DNA from: Mytilus galloprovincialis
Lineage: Eukaryota > Mollusca > Bivalvia > Mytilida > Mytilidae
NCBI RefSeq assembly: GCF_965363235.1
Contig: NC_134849.1
Coordinates: forward strand, 65,615,122 to 65,679,121
Direction of reading: 5' to 3'
DNA: 64,000 nt
The position numbers and the translations under genes are program-made. The notes below the pieces were generated by a model. It was not told the DNA's origin. It saw nothing but the letters and a program-made list of their open reading frames with translations, and searched no databases. Positions 48,360-60,972 of this stretch are shown one piece after another (position 1 is the stretch's first letter; each line of letters begins with the position of its first letter).

Positions 48360-51300
48360 TTGGCCCCTTTCAAAATCGTGCATCAGCATCTGAATGTATT
48401 CCTGATCACCTAGTGCCATGAACTCCTTTAAACAAATGATGGAACTAGCTGCTCCACAAGTGACGAACTATTTTTAACCTGTGGAGGAAATAACTGATCC
48501 ACAAGTGACATGAACTCGATATCAATCCAGTATGAGAACTAGCTGCTCTACAAGAAACTAGCTGCTTTGCTTGAAACACGAACTCTCTTAAACACGTAGA
48601 AGGACATGCTGCTTCAATTGGGACTTGAACTCTGTTAAACCTGTGTAGGAACTAGCTGTTCCAAAAGTGACATGCACTCCTTAAAATCAGAGGAGTAACT
48701 AGCTATTCCACTAATGACATATGCTCCTAAAGGAGGAACTAGCTGTTCTAAAAGTGACCTGAAATCCCTAAAATCTGAGAAGGAACTAATGACATGAACT
48801 CCCTAAATCAGAGGAGGAACTAGCTATTCCACTAATGACATGAACTCCCTAAAATCAGAGGAGTAACTAGCTATTCTACTAATGACATGAACTACCTAAA
48901 ATCAGAGGAGGAACTAGCTATTCCACTAAATGACATGAACTCCCTAAAATCAGAGGAGAAACTAGCAATTCCACTAAATGACATGAACTCCCTAAAATCA
49001 GAGGAGGAACTAGCAATTCCACTAAATGACATGAACTCCCTAAAATCAGAGGAGGAACTAGCTATTCCACTTATGACATGAACTCCCTAAAATCAAAGGA
49101 GGAACTAGCTATTCCACTAATGACATGAACTCCCTAAAATCAGAGGAGGAACTAGCTATTCCACGAATGACACGAACTACCTAAAATCAGAGGAGGAACA
49201 AGCTATTCCACTAATGACATGAACTTTCTAAAATCAGAGGAGGAACTAGCTATTCCACTAAATGACATGAACTCCCTAAAATCAGAGGAGGAACTAGCTA
49301 TTCTTCCAAATGACATGAACTCCCTAAAATCAGAGGAGGAACTAGCTATTCCACTAATGACACGAACTACCTAAAATCAGAGGTGGAACTAGCCACTAAT
49401 GACATGAACTCCCTAAAATCAGAGGTGGAACTAGCTATTCCACTTATGACATGAACTCCCTAAAATCAAAGGAGGAACTAGCTATTCCACTAATGACATG
49501 AACTCCCTAAAATCAGAGGAGGAACTAGCTATTCCACTAAATGACACGAACTCCCTAAAATCAGAGGACGAACTAGCTATTCCACTAAATGACACGAACT
49601 CCCTAAAATCAGAGGAGGAACTAGCAATTCCACTAAATGACCTGAACTCTTCTAAAATCAGAGGAGGAACTAGCAATTCCACTAAATGACATGAACTCCC
49701 TAAAATCAGAGGAGGAACTAGCTATTCCACTAATGACACGAACTACCTAAAATCAGAGGAGGAAGTAGCTATTCCACTAAATGACATGAACTCCCTAAAA
49801 TCAGAGGAGGAACTAGCAATTCCACTTAATGACATGAACTCCCTAAAATCAGAGGAGGAACTAGCTATTCCACTATTGCACGAACTACTTAAAATCAGAG
49901 GAGGAACTAGCTATTCTACTAAATGACATGAACTCCCTAAAATCAGAGGTGGAACTAGCTATTCCACTAATGACACGAAATACCTAAAATCAGAGGAGGA
50001 ACTAGCTATTCCACTAATGACATGAACTCCCTAAAATCAGTGGAGGAACTAGCTATTCCACTAATGACATGAACTCCCTAAAATCAGAGGTGGAACTAGC
50101 TATTCCACTAAATAACATGAACTCCCTAAAATCAGAGAAGGAACTAGCTATTCCATTAATGACATGAACTCCCTAAAATCAGAGGAGGAACTAGCTATTC
50201 CACTTATGACATGAACTCCCTAAAATCAGAGGAGGAACTAGCTATTCCACGAATGACACGAACTACCTAAAATCAGAGGAGGAACAAGCTATTCCACTAA
50301 TGACATGAACTTTCTAAAATCAGAGGAGGAACTAGCTATTCCACTAAATGACATGAACTCCCTAAAATCAGAGGAGGAACTAGCTATTCTTCCAAATGAC
50401 ATGAACTCCCTAAAATCAGAGGAGGAACTAGCTATTCCACTAATGACACGAACTACCTAAAATCAGAGGTGGAACTAGCCACTAATGACATGAACTCCCT
50501 AAAATCAGAAGTGGAACTAGCTATTCCACTTATGACATGAACTCCCTAAAATCAAAGGAGGAACTAGCTATTCCACTAATGACATGAACTCCCTAAAATC
50601 AGAGGAGGAACTAGCTATTCCACTAAATGACACGAACTCCCTAAAATCAGAGGAGGAACTAGCTATTCCACTAAATGACACGAACTCCCTAAAATCAGAG
50701 GAGGAACTAGCAATTCCACTAAATGACCTGAACTCTTCTAAAATCAGAGGAGGAACTAGCAATTCCACTAAATGACATGAACTCCCTAAAATCAGAGGAG
50801 GAACTAGCTATTCCACTAATGACACGAACTACCTAAAATCAGAGGAGGAAGTAGCTATTCCACTAAATGACATGAACTCCCTAAAATCAGAGGAGGAACT
50901 AGCAATTCCACTTAATGACATGAACTCCCTAAAATCAGAGGAGGAACTAGCTATTCCACTATTGCACGAACTACTTAAAATCAGAGGAGGAACTAGCTAT
51001 TCTACTAAATGACATGAACTCCCAAAAATCAGAGGTGGAACTAGCTATTCCACTAATGACACGAACTACCTAAAATCAGAGGAGGAACTAGCTATTCCAC
51101 TAATGACATGAACTCCCTAAAATCAGTGGAGGAACTAGCTATTCCACTAATGACATGAACTCCCTAAAATCAGAGGTGGAACTAGCTATTCCACTAAATA
51201 ACATGAACTCCCTAAAATCAGAGAAGGAACTAGCTATTCCATTAATGACATGAACTCCCTAAAATCAGAGGAGGAACTAGCTATTCCACTAATGACACGA

Positions 51301-52945
51301 ACTACCTAAAATCAGAGGAGGAACTAGCTATTCCACTAATGACACGAACTTTCTAAAATCAGAGGTGGAACTAGCTATTCTACTAAATGACATAAACTCC
51401 CTAAAATCAGAGGAGGAACTAGCTATTCCACTTAATGACATGAACTCCCTAAAATCAGAGGAGGAACTAGCTATTCCACTAATGACACGAACTACCTAAA
51501 ATCAGAGGAGGAACTAGCTATTCCACTAAATGACATGAACTCCCTAAAATCAGAGGAGGAACTAGCTATTCCACTAATGACACGAACTCCCTGAAATCAG
51601 AGGAGGATCTAGCTATTCCACTAATGACATGAACTTCCTAAAATCAGAGGAGGAACTAGCTATTCCACTAATGACACGAACTACCTAAAACCAGAGGAGG
51701 AACTAGCCATTCCACTAATGACATGAACTTTCTAAAATTAGAGGTGGAACTAGCCACTAATGACATGAACTCCTTAAAAACAGAGGTGGAACTAGCTATT
51801 CCACTAATGACATGAACTCCCTATAATCAGTGGAGGAACTAGCTATTCCACTAATGACATGAACTCCCTAAAATCAGAGGTGGAACTAGCTATTCCACTA
51901 AATGACATGAACTCCCTAAAATCAGAGGAGGAACTAGCTATTCCACTAATGACACGAACTACCTAAAATCAGAGGAGGAATTAGCTATTCCACTGAATGA
52001 CATGAACTCCCTAAAATCAGAGGAGGAACTAGCAATTCCACTAATGACACGAACTCCTTAAAATTAGAGGAGGAACTAGCTATTCCACTAATGACACGAA
52101 CTACCTAAAATCAGAGGAGGAACTAGCTATTCCACTAATGACATGAACTTTCTAAAATCAGAGGAGGAACTAGCTATTCCACTAATGACACGAACTCCCT
52201 AAAATCAGAGGAGGAACTAGCTATTCCACTAATGACACGAACTACCTAAAATCAGAGGAGGAACTAGCTATTCCACTAATGACACGAACTACCTAAAACC
52301 AGAGGAGGAACTAGCCATTCCACTAATGACATGAACTTTCTAAAATCAGAGGTGGAACTAGCCACTAATGACATGAACTCCTTAAAAACAGAGGTGGAAC
52401 TAGCTATTCCACTAATGACATGAACTCCCTATAATCAGTGGAGGAACTAGCTATTCCACTAATGACATGAACTCCCTAAAATCAGAGGTGGAACTAGCTA
52501 TTCCACTAAATGACATGAACTCCCTAAAATCAGAGGAGGAACTATCTATTCCACTAATGACACGAACTACCTAAAATCAGAGGAGGAATTAGCTATTCCA
52601 CTAAATGACATGAACTCCCTAAAATCAGAGGAGGAACTAGCAATTCCACTAATGACACGAACTCCTTAAAATTAGAGGAGGAACTAGCTATTCCACTAAT
52701 GACACGAACTACCTAAAATCAGAGGAGGAACTAGCTATTCCACTAATGACATGAACTTTCTAAAATCAGAGGAGGAACTAGCTATTCCACTAATGACACG
52801 AACTCCCTAAAATCAGAGGAGGAACTAGCTATTCCACTAATGACACGAACTACCTAAAATCAGAGGAGGAACTAGCTATTCCACTAATGACATGAACTCC
52901 CTAAAATCAGAGGAGGAACTAGCTATTCCACTAATGACATGAACT
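48360..52945. repeat. 47/48-bp satellite array with nested higher-order repeats
   Basis: About 90 units with consensus 'atgacatgaactccctaaaa' then 'tcagaggaggaactagctat' then 'tccacta(a)'. Two sub-types alternate (catgaactcc, cacgaactac) and single-A indels change unit length between 47 and 48. At 48360-48800 copies are strongly diverged, while the rest is homogeneous. A 1086-bp block is duplicated (for example 49498-49689 equals 50584-50775) and a 608-bp block further right (51681 versus 52289). Short frames on both strands come from runs of 48-bp units and are not genes. Confidence 0.93.
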
Positions 52946-53830
52946 GCCCGAAAAGAGGCTTGCTGCAATAAATAAATCTATTGTCAGTATTGAACATGAT
53001 TTAGTTGAAGTCATTACTTATAACATACATGTTATTGTTAAGAAAATCCGTGTAAAGGAGGACCACAGATTTGGTCTAATTGTCTAAGTCACAATCTATA
53101 TCTTTTCTTTGACAGTGACATCAACGTATGTGAATTTTCACCAAATGTTTGCTTGCCAAGAAAAAACATGACAGGTGTCACTAGTTGACCAGAACATTCT
53201 TACCTTTCCAGAGCTCATGTGATCACCCGTTTTTGATAAAGTTGATGTTTCTCATGTCTTAGCTTTTCTGTGTGGAGTTGTGTGTACTGATGTTTGTTTT
53301 TTCCTTTTCTTTTTCTTTCATTGCCATTGCACCGTCTGCTTTTCTTTAAGACAACTTTTAAATGCCCTTCCGTATCTTTGATCTGCAACTTTTTCAGTTT
53401 AAGAATATTTTTGATGCTTTTGGAGTGTCCTTTATATATATATATATAAAAAACTGTTTGTACAGGCTCCTGACTTGGGACAGGCGTAAACATACAGCAA
53501 ATGGTGGGGTTTAACATGTTAGCGGTTGAAAGTATCTTCAAGCAAATGTGGGTTTGTTAATAAAATACAGGTGCATTAATGATATATTATTAAAAGAAAA
53601 AAAAAAGAAAAAAATGTTGACAATTTTAATACATTTATAATACAGTAACTATACATGATAAATCATAATGAGAATCACACAATAAAAACACAGCTTGTTT
53701 ATATTTTAAAATTATGGTGAACATATATATACAAATTTCATTATTAATACTATGTGTACTTATAGATGGTGTCCTATATAAAGGGAGACAACTTTTTATA
53801 TATGCACGTTTGCAATAAATAAAAATTAAA
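52946..53830. other. Intergenic with a dispersed-repeat copy
   Basis: A minus-strand copy of the CCTGTCCCAAGTCAGGA-type repeat core lies at 53465-53486, and sequence typical of its flank extends through 53230-53440. The two minus-strand frames (108 and 105 codons) over this area run through repeat sequence. Nothing else is supported. Confidence 0.4.
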
Positions 53831-55594
53831 CTAGAGGCTCTAAAGAGCCTGTGTCGCTCACCTTGGTCTATGTGAATATTAAACAAAGGACACATGACAA
53901 AATTGTGTTTTGGTGATGGTGGTGTGTTTGTAGATCTTACTTTACTAAACATTCTTGCAGCTTACAATAATCTCTATCTATAATGAACTTGGCCCAGTAG
54001 TTTCAGTGGAAAATGTAAGGGAAAATTTACAAATTTTATGAAAATTGTTAAAAATTGACTATAAAGGGCAATAACTCCTTAGGGGGTCAATTGACCATTT
54101 TGGTCATGTTGACTTATTTTTAGGTCTTACTTTGCTGTACATTATTGCTGTTTACAGTTTATCTCTATAATAATATTCAAAATAATAACAAAAAAACGGC
54201 AAATTTCCTTAAAATTACCAATTCAGGGGCAGCAACTTAACAACCGGTTATCCGATTCATCTGAAAATTCTAAGGCAGACAGATTTTCACCTGACAAACA
54301 ATTTCTCCTCCTGTCAAATTTGCTGTAAATGCTTTGGTCTTTGAGTTATAAGCCAAAAACTGCATTTTACCCCTATGTTCTATTTATAGCCATGGCAGCC
54401 ATCTTGGTTAGTTGGCCGAGTCACTGGACTCATTTTTTAAACTAGATACCCCAATGATGATTGTGGCCAAGTTTGGTTTAATTTGGCCCAGTAGTTTCAG
54501 AGGAGAAGATTTTTCTAAAAGATTACTAAGATTCACGAAAAATGGTTAAAAATTGACTATAAAGAGCAATAACTCCTTAGGGGGTCAACTGACCATTTCA
54601 ATCATGTTCACTTATTTGTAAATCTTACTTTGCTGAACATTATTGCTGTTTACAGTTTATCTCTATCTATAATAATATTCAAGATAATGACCAAAAACAG
54701 CAAAATTTCCTTAAAATTACCAATTCAGGGGCAGCAACCCAACAACAGGTTGTCCGATTCATCTGAAAGTTTCAGGGAAGATAGATCTTGACCTAATAGA
54801 CAATTTTACCCCTTCTCAGATTTGCTCTAAATGCTTTGGTTTTTGAGTTATAAGCCCAAAACTCCATTTTACCCCTATGTTCTATTTTTAGCCGTGGGGG
54901 CCATCTTGGTTGGATGGCCGGGTCATTGGACACATTTTTTAAACTAAATACCCCAAAGATGATTGTGGCCAAGTTTGGATTAATTTGGCCCAGTAGTTTC
55001 AGAGGAGAAGATTTTTCTAAAAGATTACTAAGATTTACGAAAAATGGTTAAAAATTGACTATAAAGGGCAATTACTCCTAAAGGGGTCAACTGACCATTT
55101 CGGTCACGTTGACTTATTTGTAAATCTTACTTTTCTGAACATTATTGCTGTTTACAGTTTATCTTTATGTATACTAATATTCAAGATAATAAACAAAAAC
55201 AGTAAAATTTCCATAAAATTACCAATTCAGGGGCAGCAACCCAACAACGGGTTGTCCGATTCATCTGAAAATTTCAGGGCAGATAGATCTTGACCTGTTG
55301 AACAATTTAACCCCGTCAGATTTGCTCTAAATGCTTTGGTTTTTGAGTTATAAGCCAAAAACCACATTTTATCACTATGTTCTATTTTTAGCTATGGCGG
55401 CCATCTTGGTTGGTTGACCGGTTTACCGGACACATTTTTTAAACTAGATACCCCAATGATGATTGTGGCCAAGTTTGGTTAAATTTGGCCCGGTAGTTTC
55501 AGAGGAGAAGATTTTTGTAAAAGTTAACGCCGGACGACGCCGGACGCCAAGTGATGGGAAAAGCTCACTTGGCCCTTCGGGCCAGGTGAGCTAA
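53831..55594. mobile_element. Hairpin-ended element with three 500-bp internal repeats
   Basis: The left end has a perfect hairpin (AGGCTCT-AA-AGAGCCT) followed by 'gtgtcgctcacc'; the right end has TGGCCC-TTC-GGGCCA followed by 'ggtgagctaa'. Inside, a unit of about 500 bp is repeated three times ('caataactcc(t)tagggg' at about 54068, 54568 and 55069; 'tagtttcagaggagaagatt' at 54491, 54994 and 55495). Internal tandem units and a hairpin just before a CTAA end resemble non-autonomous Helitron/Helentron (Pearl-like) elements of bivalves, but both ends also look partly like each other in inverse. No coding capacity. Left-end copies recur at 59053 and 59419. Confidence 0.65.
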
Positions 55595-56311
55595 AAATAA
55601 TCATTTGCATGTTCAAGTTTATATCTATATATATATATATGCAAAATATGTAAAAAAATAAACAGTATATATGCATTATTATATTACATTATCATATGAG
55701 GAGGCATACACTTGAAAATACATAAATTTTACAACATTATAGGTTATTGCATGAATATTGTCTAGAGTATTGTTTTATATTGCACGAGCTTGCCAATATT
55801 CCAGAATTTTACGAATCAATTACAAAAAGATTTTCTCCATTAATTATATAGAAACATCAAAATTTTGCAATTTTCAAACATTCAAGTAACATAACACTGG
55901 AACAGTAAACATGAGTTTATTCTGTCTTTACTAATCAAACCAATTCCAAAAGAAAAAAATAATTGCGTTACAATGTCCAAAAAATCTTATTAAATCTGCT
56001 TTCAATTGTGAAATCTAAATAACAATACAGTACGGAAAACAAATACATGAAAATAAATGATAAAGAACATATATGAAAGCTTTCTGTCTGACAGTCTCTT
56101 AGCATTGTTGTATCAGATGGAAGGACAACAGACAGGCAAAGACTATACATATGTCCCCTGTTGCACGGGGAATATATGGAACAAGTAAAATGCAAAAGTG
56201 AAGGTATTTCAGAAACAATAAGACCAGATTGCATTTTATAGTTTTCTCCTTAGCTGCAGTCTTCTTTTTCTCCTGCATTATTGTTGTAACTGTACTCTGT
56301 GGTGTCCACTT
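55595..56311 (-). other. Probable 3' untranslated region and flank of the Death-domain gene
   Basis: Follows the minus-strand stop at 56312. AT-rich, with an AATAAA on the minus strand near 55917-55923 that could be a poly-A signal. The short opposite-strand frame at 56229-56525 is a shadow of the exon. Confidence 0.35.
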
Positions 56312-56685
56312 TCAAGCTATTGAACATTTGTTTGGTTTCTTGGAAATGGCACCATTATCTCTCACTTCTTCTGATTCTCTAAGAGTGTTAGGATCCACAT
56401 TCGTTAAAACTTCCTGTAAACAAAGTGATCCTCTCCCAACATTTACTAAAGCCTGTACCAGGACCCGTATTGTAGGTTTCACTGTTCTGTCTTTTCTCCA
56501 TGTGAACAGTACTTCACTATTCTGAGCTGCTAAGTCGTGGGTATGATTGCTCTGTATATTTTCTAGTGTTGGAATAGACAATCCGATTTCAGCACCAAGT
56601 TGAAAAAATATCTGACCAATTTGTGGTGCTAATGCATCCAAAATCTCATCGGTTGGGATACAATCCATGTATTCCGAAGGAATGT
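56312..56685 (-). CDS. Last exon of a Death-domain protein with a CaaX-like end
   Basis: The exon starts after a good acceptor (minus strand TTATATACTGACATTTCAG, ending at 56686) and runs 374 nt to TGA at 56312-56314. The first 90 residues fit a Death domain: LAPQIGQIFFQLGAEIGL (helices 1-2), a helix-3 segment with N-HTHDLAAQNSEVLFTW, then a proline-containing loop and VLVQALVNVGRG (helices 5-6). Death domains join adaptor, receptor and kinase complexes in apoptosis and innate immunity. The tail ends in SKKPNKCSIA, a basic stretch before Cys-Ser-Ile-Ala, a possible prenylation box. The upstream part of the gene is not resolved, so the family (adaptor, receptor or other) cannot be named. Confidence 0.75.
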
Positions 56686-58630
56686 CTGAAATGTCAGTAT
56701 ATAAAAGTAATTCAAAATAAATGTGACACAGTTTTGTAATTTGGTTGAGTAAAAATAAAGTTAGAGACCTTAACCGACAGAATTCTAATATTTCAATTAT
56801 AAAAGGGGCATAACTCAAGATAGTTAAAGAGACGCTACCCACTTTAAAGTCGATCTGTTTTAGTGGTTATAATTCTCTACAATTTTCTAAAAAAATCGGC
56901 AATATAAAGGAGCATATCTCCTGAACAGTAAAAAGTGTCGCAACCCAATTTTGAATTTGATCAGTGTTTTGTGGTAATAAGTGGTGTGTTCAAGTTACAA
57001 AACATTTGGTGAAGACAAACTAAAGTAAGAAAACGGAAAAAAAATTCAGAAATTTTTATGATTGTTTGGAGGCATGAGTTTCAAGCGTGGAAAAATGACA
57101 CCATTCAATACAACTTCTAACTTTATCTGGGATGCGTGGTACTACGCATTGTGTATAAATTTTATAACATTTGGTTGATGCAAACAAACTCAAGCTACAA
57201 AACGGAAACAAAAAATATCCTTTTATATATTTATAAAACGACATCACTCATGAACTGTAGAAGTGACGCCACCCAAATTCGAACTTGATTTGTGATAATA
57301 AGCATAGCATATAACTTGTAGTGTAGAGAAATTATAGTTAGAGGGAGTTTTGAAATGTACATAATGGGCGGACCAATAGGACAGAAGTACGTATTGGACA
57401 TGGGTGACACTTGTGAGTTTGACTGTCCCTCTATTTAATGAACTCTATGCCTAGAGGCGGGATACAATAAGCAAATATTAAAAATTGATGTTCGAAGTAG
57501 CAGGAATCAGTCATATTTGAACTGAATATTAAGATCAAATTATATTTGATTTAGGGACGACATCAAAAGATCGATGTAGGATAAAAAACTTAAATCAAAT
57601 AGTTTGGGGGTGGGGGGTGTTAAAATTCTGCAAGTTTTGTATTTCTAAAATCGATTTTTACATATATCCCTATTGGTATCAATTTTTCCCAAATTAAGGA
57701 GGCTCGAGGGTATAAAAATTTCAGAAAAAAATCAAACATTTGTTTTTCATTACAAATTTTATTTATTTCCTTTTGTAGTTGTTACTTTATCATATGGTAC
57801 AAAAATCATTCAAAACAATCAATTCGTGTTGGCCCCAGATGACTTTCAAAATGTATATATCATTGAAAAATTTCCAAATTATCTCCCTTTGGTGGAAAAA
57901 TGCCATTTTTTGGCTCTAAAATTGAAATATCTTTTTCAACTCATCGGTGACCTATCTTTTTTAATATAATTTCCATATAAGCTGTACTTAAACTAAATTA
58001 TTGTCAAATTTTAGCGATTTCTGTAATAAATTTCTTTTTTTTATTTCGATATTACCTTTATTTTTCCTCTTACTTCAACAGAAAAAAAAACACCTTTACA
58101 AAAATGTATGCTTCTTTCGAAGGCAGATTGTGAGCGCAAATGAACGGTGACCCCACTTTTTTATTTTATTTTTTTATTAACTATAAGATAAAGTTCATTT
58201 ATAGAAAAATATAGAGAAATCCTATATAAATGATTTAGACCCGCGAACCCCCTTAAGTTAAGAAGGGAGGTGTGGGGGTCAGTGAAAAAACTATGTGAAT
58301 GAAGTTTTTTTTATCCTACATTGAAATTTTGATGTTGTCCCTTATCAGTTTAAAAATGTCAATATTTATTGTTAAAGGCAAAAGCAAAAATTGTAAAAAA
58401 AAATAGGCAATTAATCACATAAGGATATAATAAATAAATGTAAACATTTTCTATCTTTGCCTTGTTTTGTTTACATATCTATGTGTATACCATAATTTCC
58501 AAATACATTTTAATGGTAAAACAAATTAATATGAATAACATGAATTAAGGAAATTCCTATGAATAACATGAATTAAGGAAATTCCTATGAACAGCTGAAT
58601 TAACATTGCTTTTACATTTCCGTTACATAC
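56686..58630 (-). other. Putative intron of the Death-domain gene
   Basis: Bounded by the acceptor at 56686-56687 and a donor (minus strand GTATGTAAC) at 58630. It contains AT-rich and poly-A/T sequence and a piece of a mussel repeat ('gagtttgactgtccct', 57414-57429). The plus-strand 98-codon frame at 57673-57969 has no domain and is not called. Confidence 0.4.
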
Positions 58631-58658
58631 CTGTTTCTGCTACTCGGACTCTTCTTAC
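58631..58658 (-). CDS. Candidate 28-nt microexon upstream of the Death-domain exon
   Basis: On the minus strand, TTTTATAG/ precedes and /GTATGTAAC follows a 28-nt block encoding VRRVRVAET plus the first base of the next codon. That phase joins exactly to the Death-domain exon, whose first two bases complete an Asp codon. Both splice sites are good and the frame is kept, but so short an exon could arise by chance. Confidence 0.4.
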
Positions 58659-59052
58659 CTATAAAATATAATCGTACATTAAGAAATGACAACAATATGC
58701 ATGATAACATGTATTTCTGTATCCTGCTTATAATACTTCTGCCCAAAATTTAACAGTTGGATAATGTTAAAGGTATAATATACTAGATGTACTGCAAGCA
58801 AAGTTAAGGATAAGATACCCTAGCATTTGGCACATACTTTATATTATTTAAAATTGACAGAACAAAATAAAGCATGTGAATTTGAGAGAAATTCTGTTAA
58901 AGGAAACAGGAACAGATATATATTAACAAAAGAAGGAACAAGAGAACACACAAGCAACAAAAAAGAACCTTCTCAACATCAATTACCCACTTCAGATTCG
59001 AGAGGTACAATACAGAAGTTACTTTGTCTTGAAAAATTATGTTTAGATAAAA
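58659..59052. other. AT-rich sequence, no feature seen
   Basis: A plus-strand frame (58827-59129) runs into the following repeat and has no domain, so it is not a gene. Confidence 0.35.
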
Positions 59053-59582
59053 CTAGAGGCTCTAAAGAGCCTGTGTCGCTCACCTTGGTCTATGTGAATA
59101 TTAAACAAAGGACACAGATGGACTCATGACAAAATTGTGTTTTGGTGATGGTGATGTGTTTGTAGATTTTACTTTACTAAACATTCTTGCTGCTTACAAT
59201 TATCTCTATCTATAACAGAAGTTTCTGTGGAAAATGTTAGTGAAAATCTACAAATTTTATGAAAATTGTTAAAAATTTACTATGAAGGGCAATAACTCCT
59301 TAGGGGGTCAATTGACCATTTTGGTCATGTTGACTTATTTTTAGGTCTTACTTTTCTGTACATTATTGCTGTTTACAGTTTATCTCTATCTATAATAATA
59401 TTCAAGATAATAACAAAACTATAGGCTCTAAAGAGCCTGTGTCGCTCACCTTGGTCTATGTGAATATTAAACAATGGACACAGATGGTTTCATGACAAAA
59501 TTGTGTTTTGGTGATGGTGATGTGTTTGTAGATCTTACTTTACTAAACATTCTTGCTGCTTACAATTATCTCTATCTATAAC
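59053..59582 (+). mobile_element. Two nested 5' fragments of the hairpin-ended repeat
   Basis: One fragment starts with the AGGCTCTAAAGAGCCT hairpin at 59053 and runs to about 59418. A second starts with the same hairpin at 59419, inside the first, and is cut at 59582 where the Ngaro right repeat begins. The sequence at 59560-59582 matches 53960-53985 of the fuller copy, so the retrotransposon entered this repeat. Confidence 0.7.
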
Positions 59583-60004
59583 TTTATATTCATCCTTAAA
59601 GTAGACAGAGATGGAAATAACATTATTGTTGAAGACTGTATTTGACCTTAAAAAGTCCTAAGTTTCCAAGACAGGACTATCTCACTGATGTATACCTTGC
59701 ATCTCCTTTGATATCCAATATTGTGATAAGTAACTCTATCTATGTGTTGTTTTTCAATGTGGAATATAATTATCCTCAGACTAAATAAAGATCCAGTGCT
59801 AATAAAACTATTTATTAAAACTAATATATAATATGAAAATAGAAATTACATTGGAAAAACTGGGGACTAACAGCTGCATACACATAATAAACATTAAGAG
59901 TTATCCCCCTTTTAACATATAAATGAAAATTAATATATACAGAAAACTTGGGGGATAAGATAAAATTTGATGATAAAAGTATACAATTTTATCGAAAAGT
60001 CCAA
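59583..60004 (-). repeat. Split direct repeat B2 (422 bp)
   Basis: Nearly identical to 60973-61394 (offset 1390 bp). It ends against the interrupted hairpin-ended repeat, so 59582/59583 is the element's 3' boundary. Confidence 0.9.
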
Positions 60005-60972
60005 CATGATTAAAATTTAAACACCTTCATACGTCAGTAAGTAAATAAAATTAACTAACTCAAAAAACAGTATGAGTATCAAATATAAGAGCTCATAATT
60101 AACAATTAGTTTGAGCTCATAAGTACATGAAAAATGAAAGATAAAATAACAACCCATACGTCAGCATGAGTAGAGAGTAAAAGCTCATACGTCAGCATGA
60201 GAATAGAAAAGACCTGACATCATACGTCAGCATGAGTACAGAGTAAAAGCTCATACGTCAGCATGTCAGAGTATAGAAGACATGACATCATACGTCAGCA
60301 TGATGAGAATTAAAGAAACTCATACGTCAGCATGAGTAGAGATTTAAAAAACTCATACGTAAATATGAGAAGATGTAATAGAAACTCATACGTCAGCATG
60401 AGTAGTATAAACGCAACCCATACGTCAGCATGGGTAAAAATTAAGACCTCATACGTCAGCATGAGAAAGTAAAAAAGAAAATCATACGCCAGCATGAGCA
60501 GTAAATAAGAGCTCATACGTAAGCATGAGAAAATATAAAAGAAACCCAAACGTCAGCTTGAGTAGTATAAAAGAAACTCATACGTCAGCATGAGTAGAGA
60601 ATAAAAGAAAATACATCAATATAAAAATAATACAAAAATTAAGGTCATAAATTTACAGGTATAAGTTCATGTATATACAACAATAGTAATGACTACTAAA
60701 TAGTCCCCAGAGGCACTGGCAACAAAAGGAGAGAGGTGGGGATGGTGGCGGAAATTTAAAATATGAAAATCCAATCAAAATGTAATGAAAATATCTGATG
60801 ACAAAAGGGGCACTGCTATTGATCCAAGAGCAGCAATATAGATGACGTATATCCCAAAATAATTTGAAAATGAGGCTAACATGATAAAGAGGTAACAAAA
60901 GGGGAAATCCTATCTATGAATAAAACTGAGTTAATCCTTTATATAAACATCAATTATCCAAATAATTGTTAA
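60005..60972 (-). repeat. Internal repeat A2 with an array of CTCATACGTCAGCATGAG boxes
   Basis: About 15 copies of an 18-bp box spaced 30-37 bp apart fill 60155-60595. Each box is an imperfect hairpin (CTCAT..ATGAG) with TACGTCA, a CRE-like core, in its loop. The copy at 60418 reads CCCAT..ATGGG, a paired change on both stem sides. The minus-strand 79-codon frame across it is a by-product. From 60605 to 60972 I see no internal repeats. Confidence 0.85.

Noticed and set aside
48887-49081. Short proteins with repeated MNSLKSEEELAIPLND units
   Set aside because: These frames arise only where consecutive units are 48 bp. The 47-bp units break them, and the minus strand is equally open.
46250-52945. 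Possible CRISPR-like arrays
   Set aside because: Units are contiguous tandem repeats without unique spacers, and the genome is eukaryotic.
53215-53541. Lysine-rich 108-residue protein on the minus strand
   Set aside because: It overlaps the dispersed CCTGTCCCAAGTCAGGA repeat and a (TA)n tract, with no domain or splice support.
58827-59129. 100-codon plus-strand frame
   Set aside because: Its end is encoded by the hairpin-ended repeat at 59053, and it has no domain or splice sites.
60310-60549. Hydrophobic 79-residue minus-strand protein
   Set aside because: It is the A2 box array read in one frame; the 'LMLTYEF' repeats come from the 32-bp box spacing.
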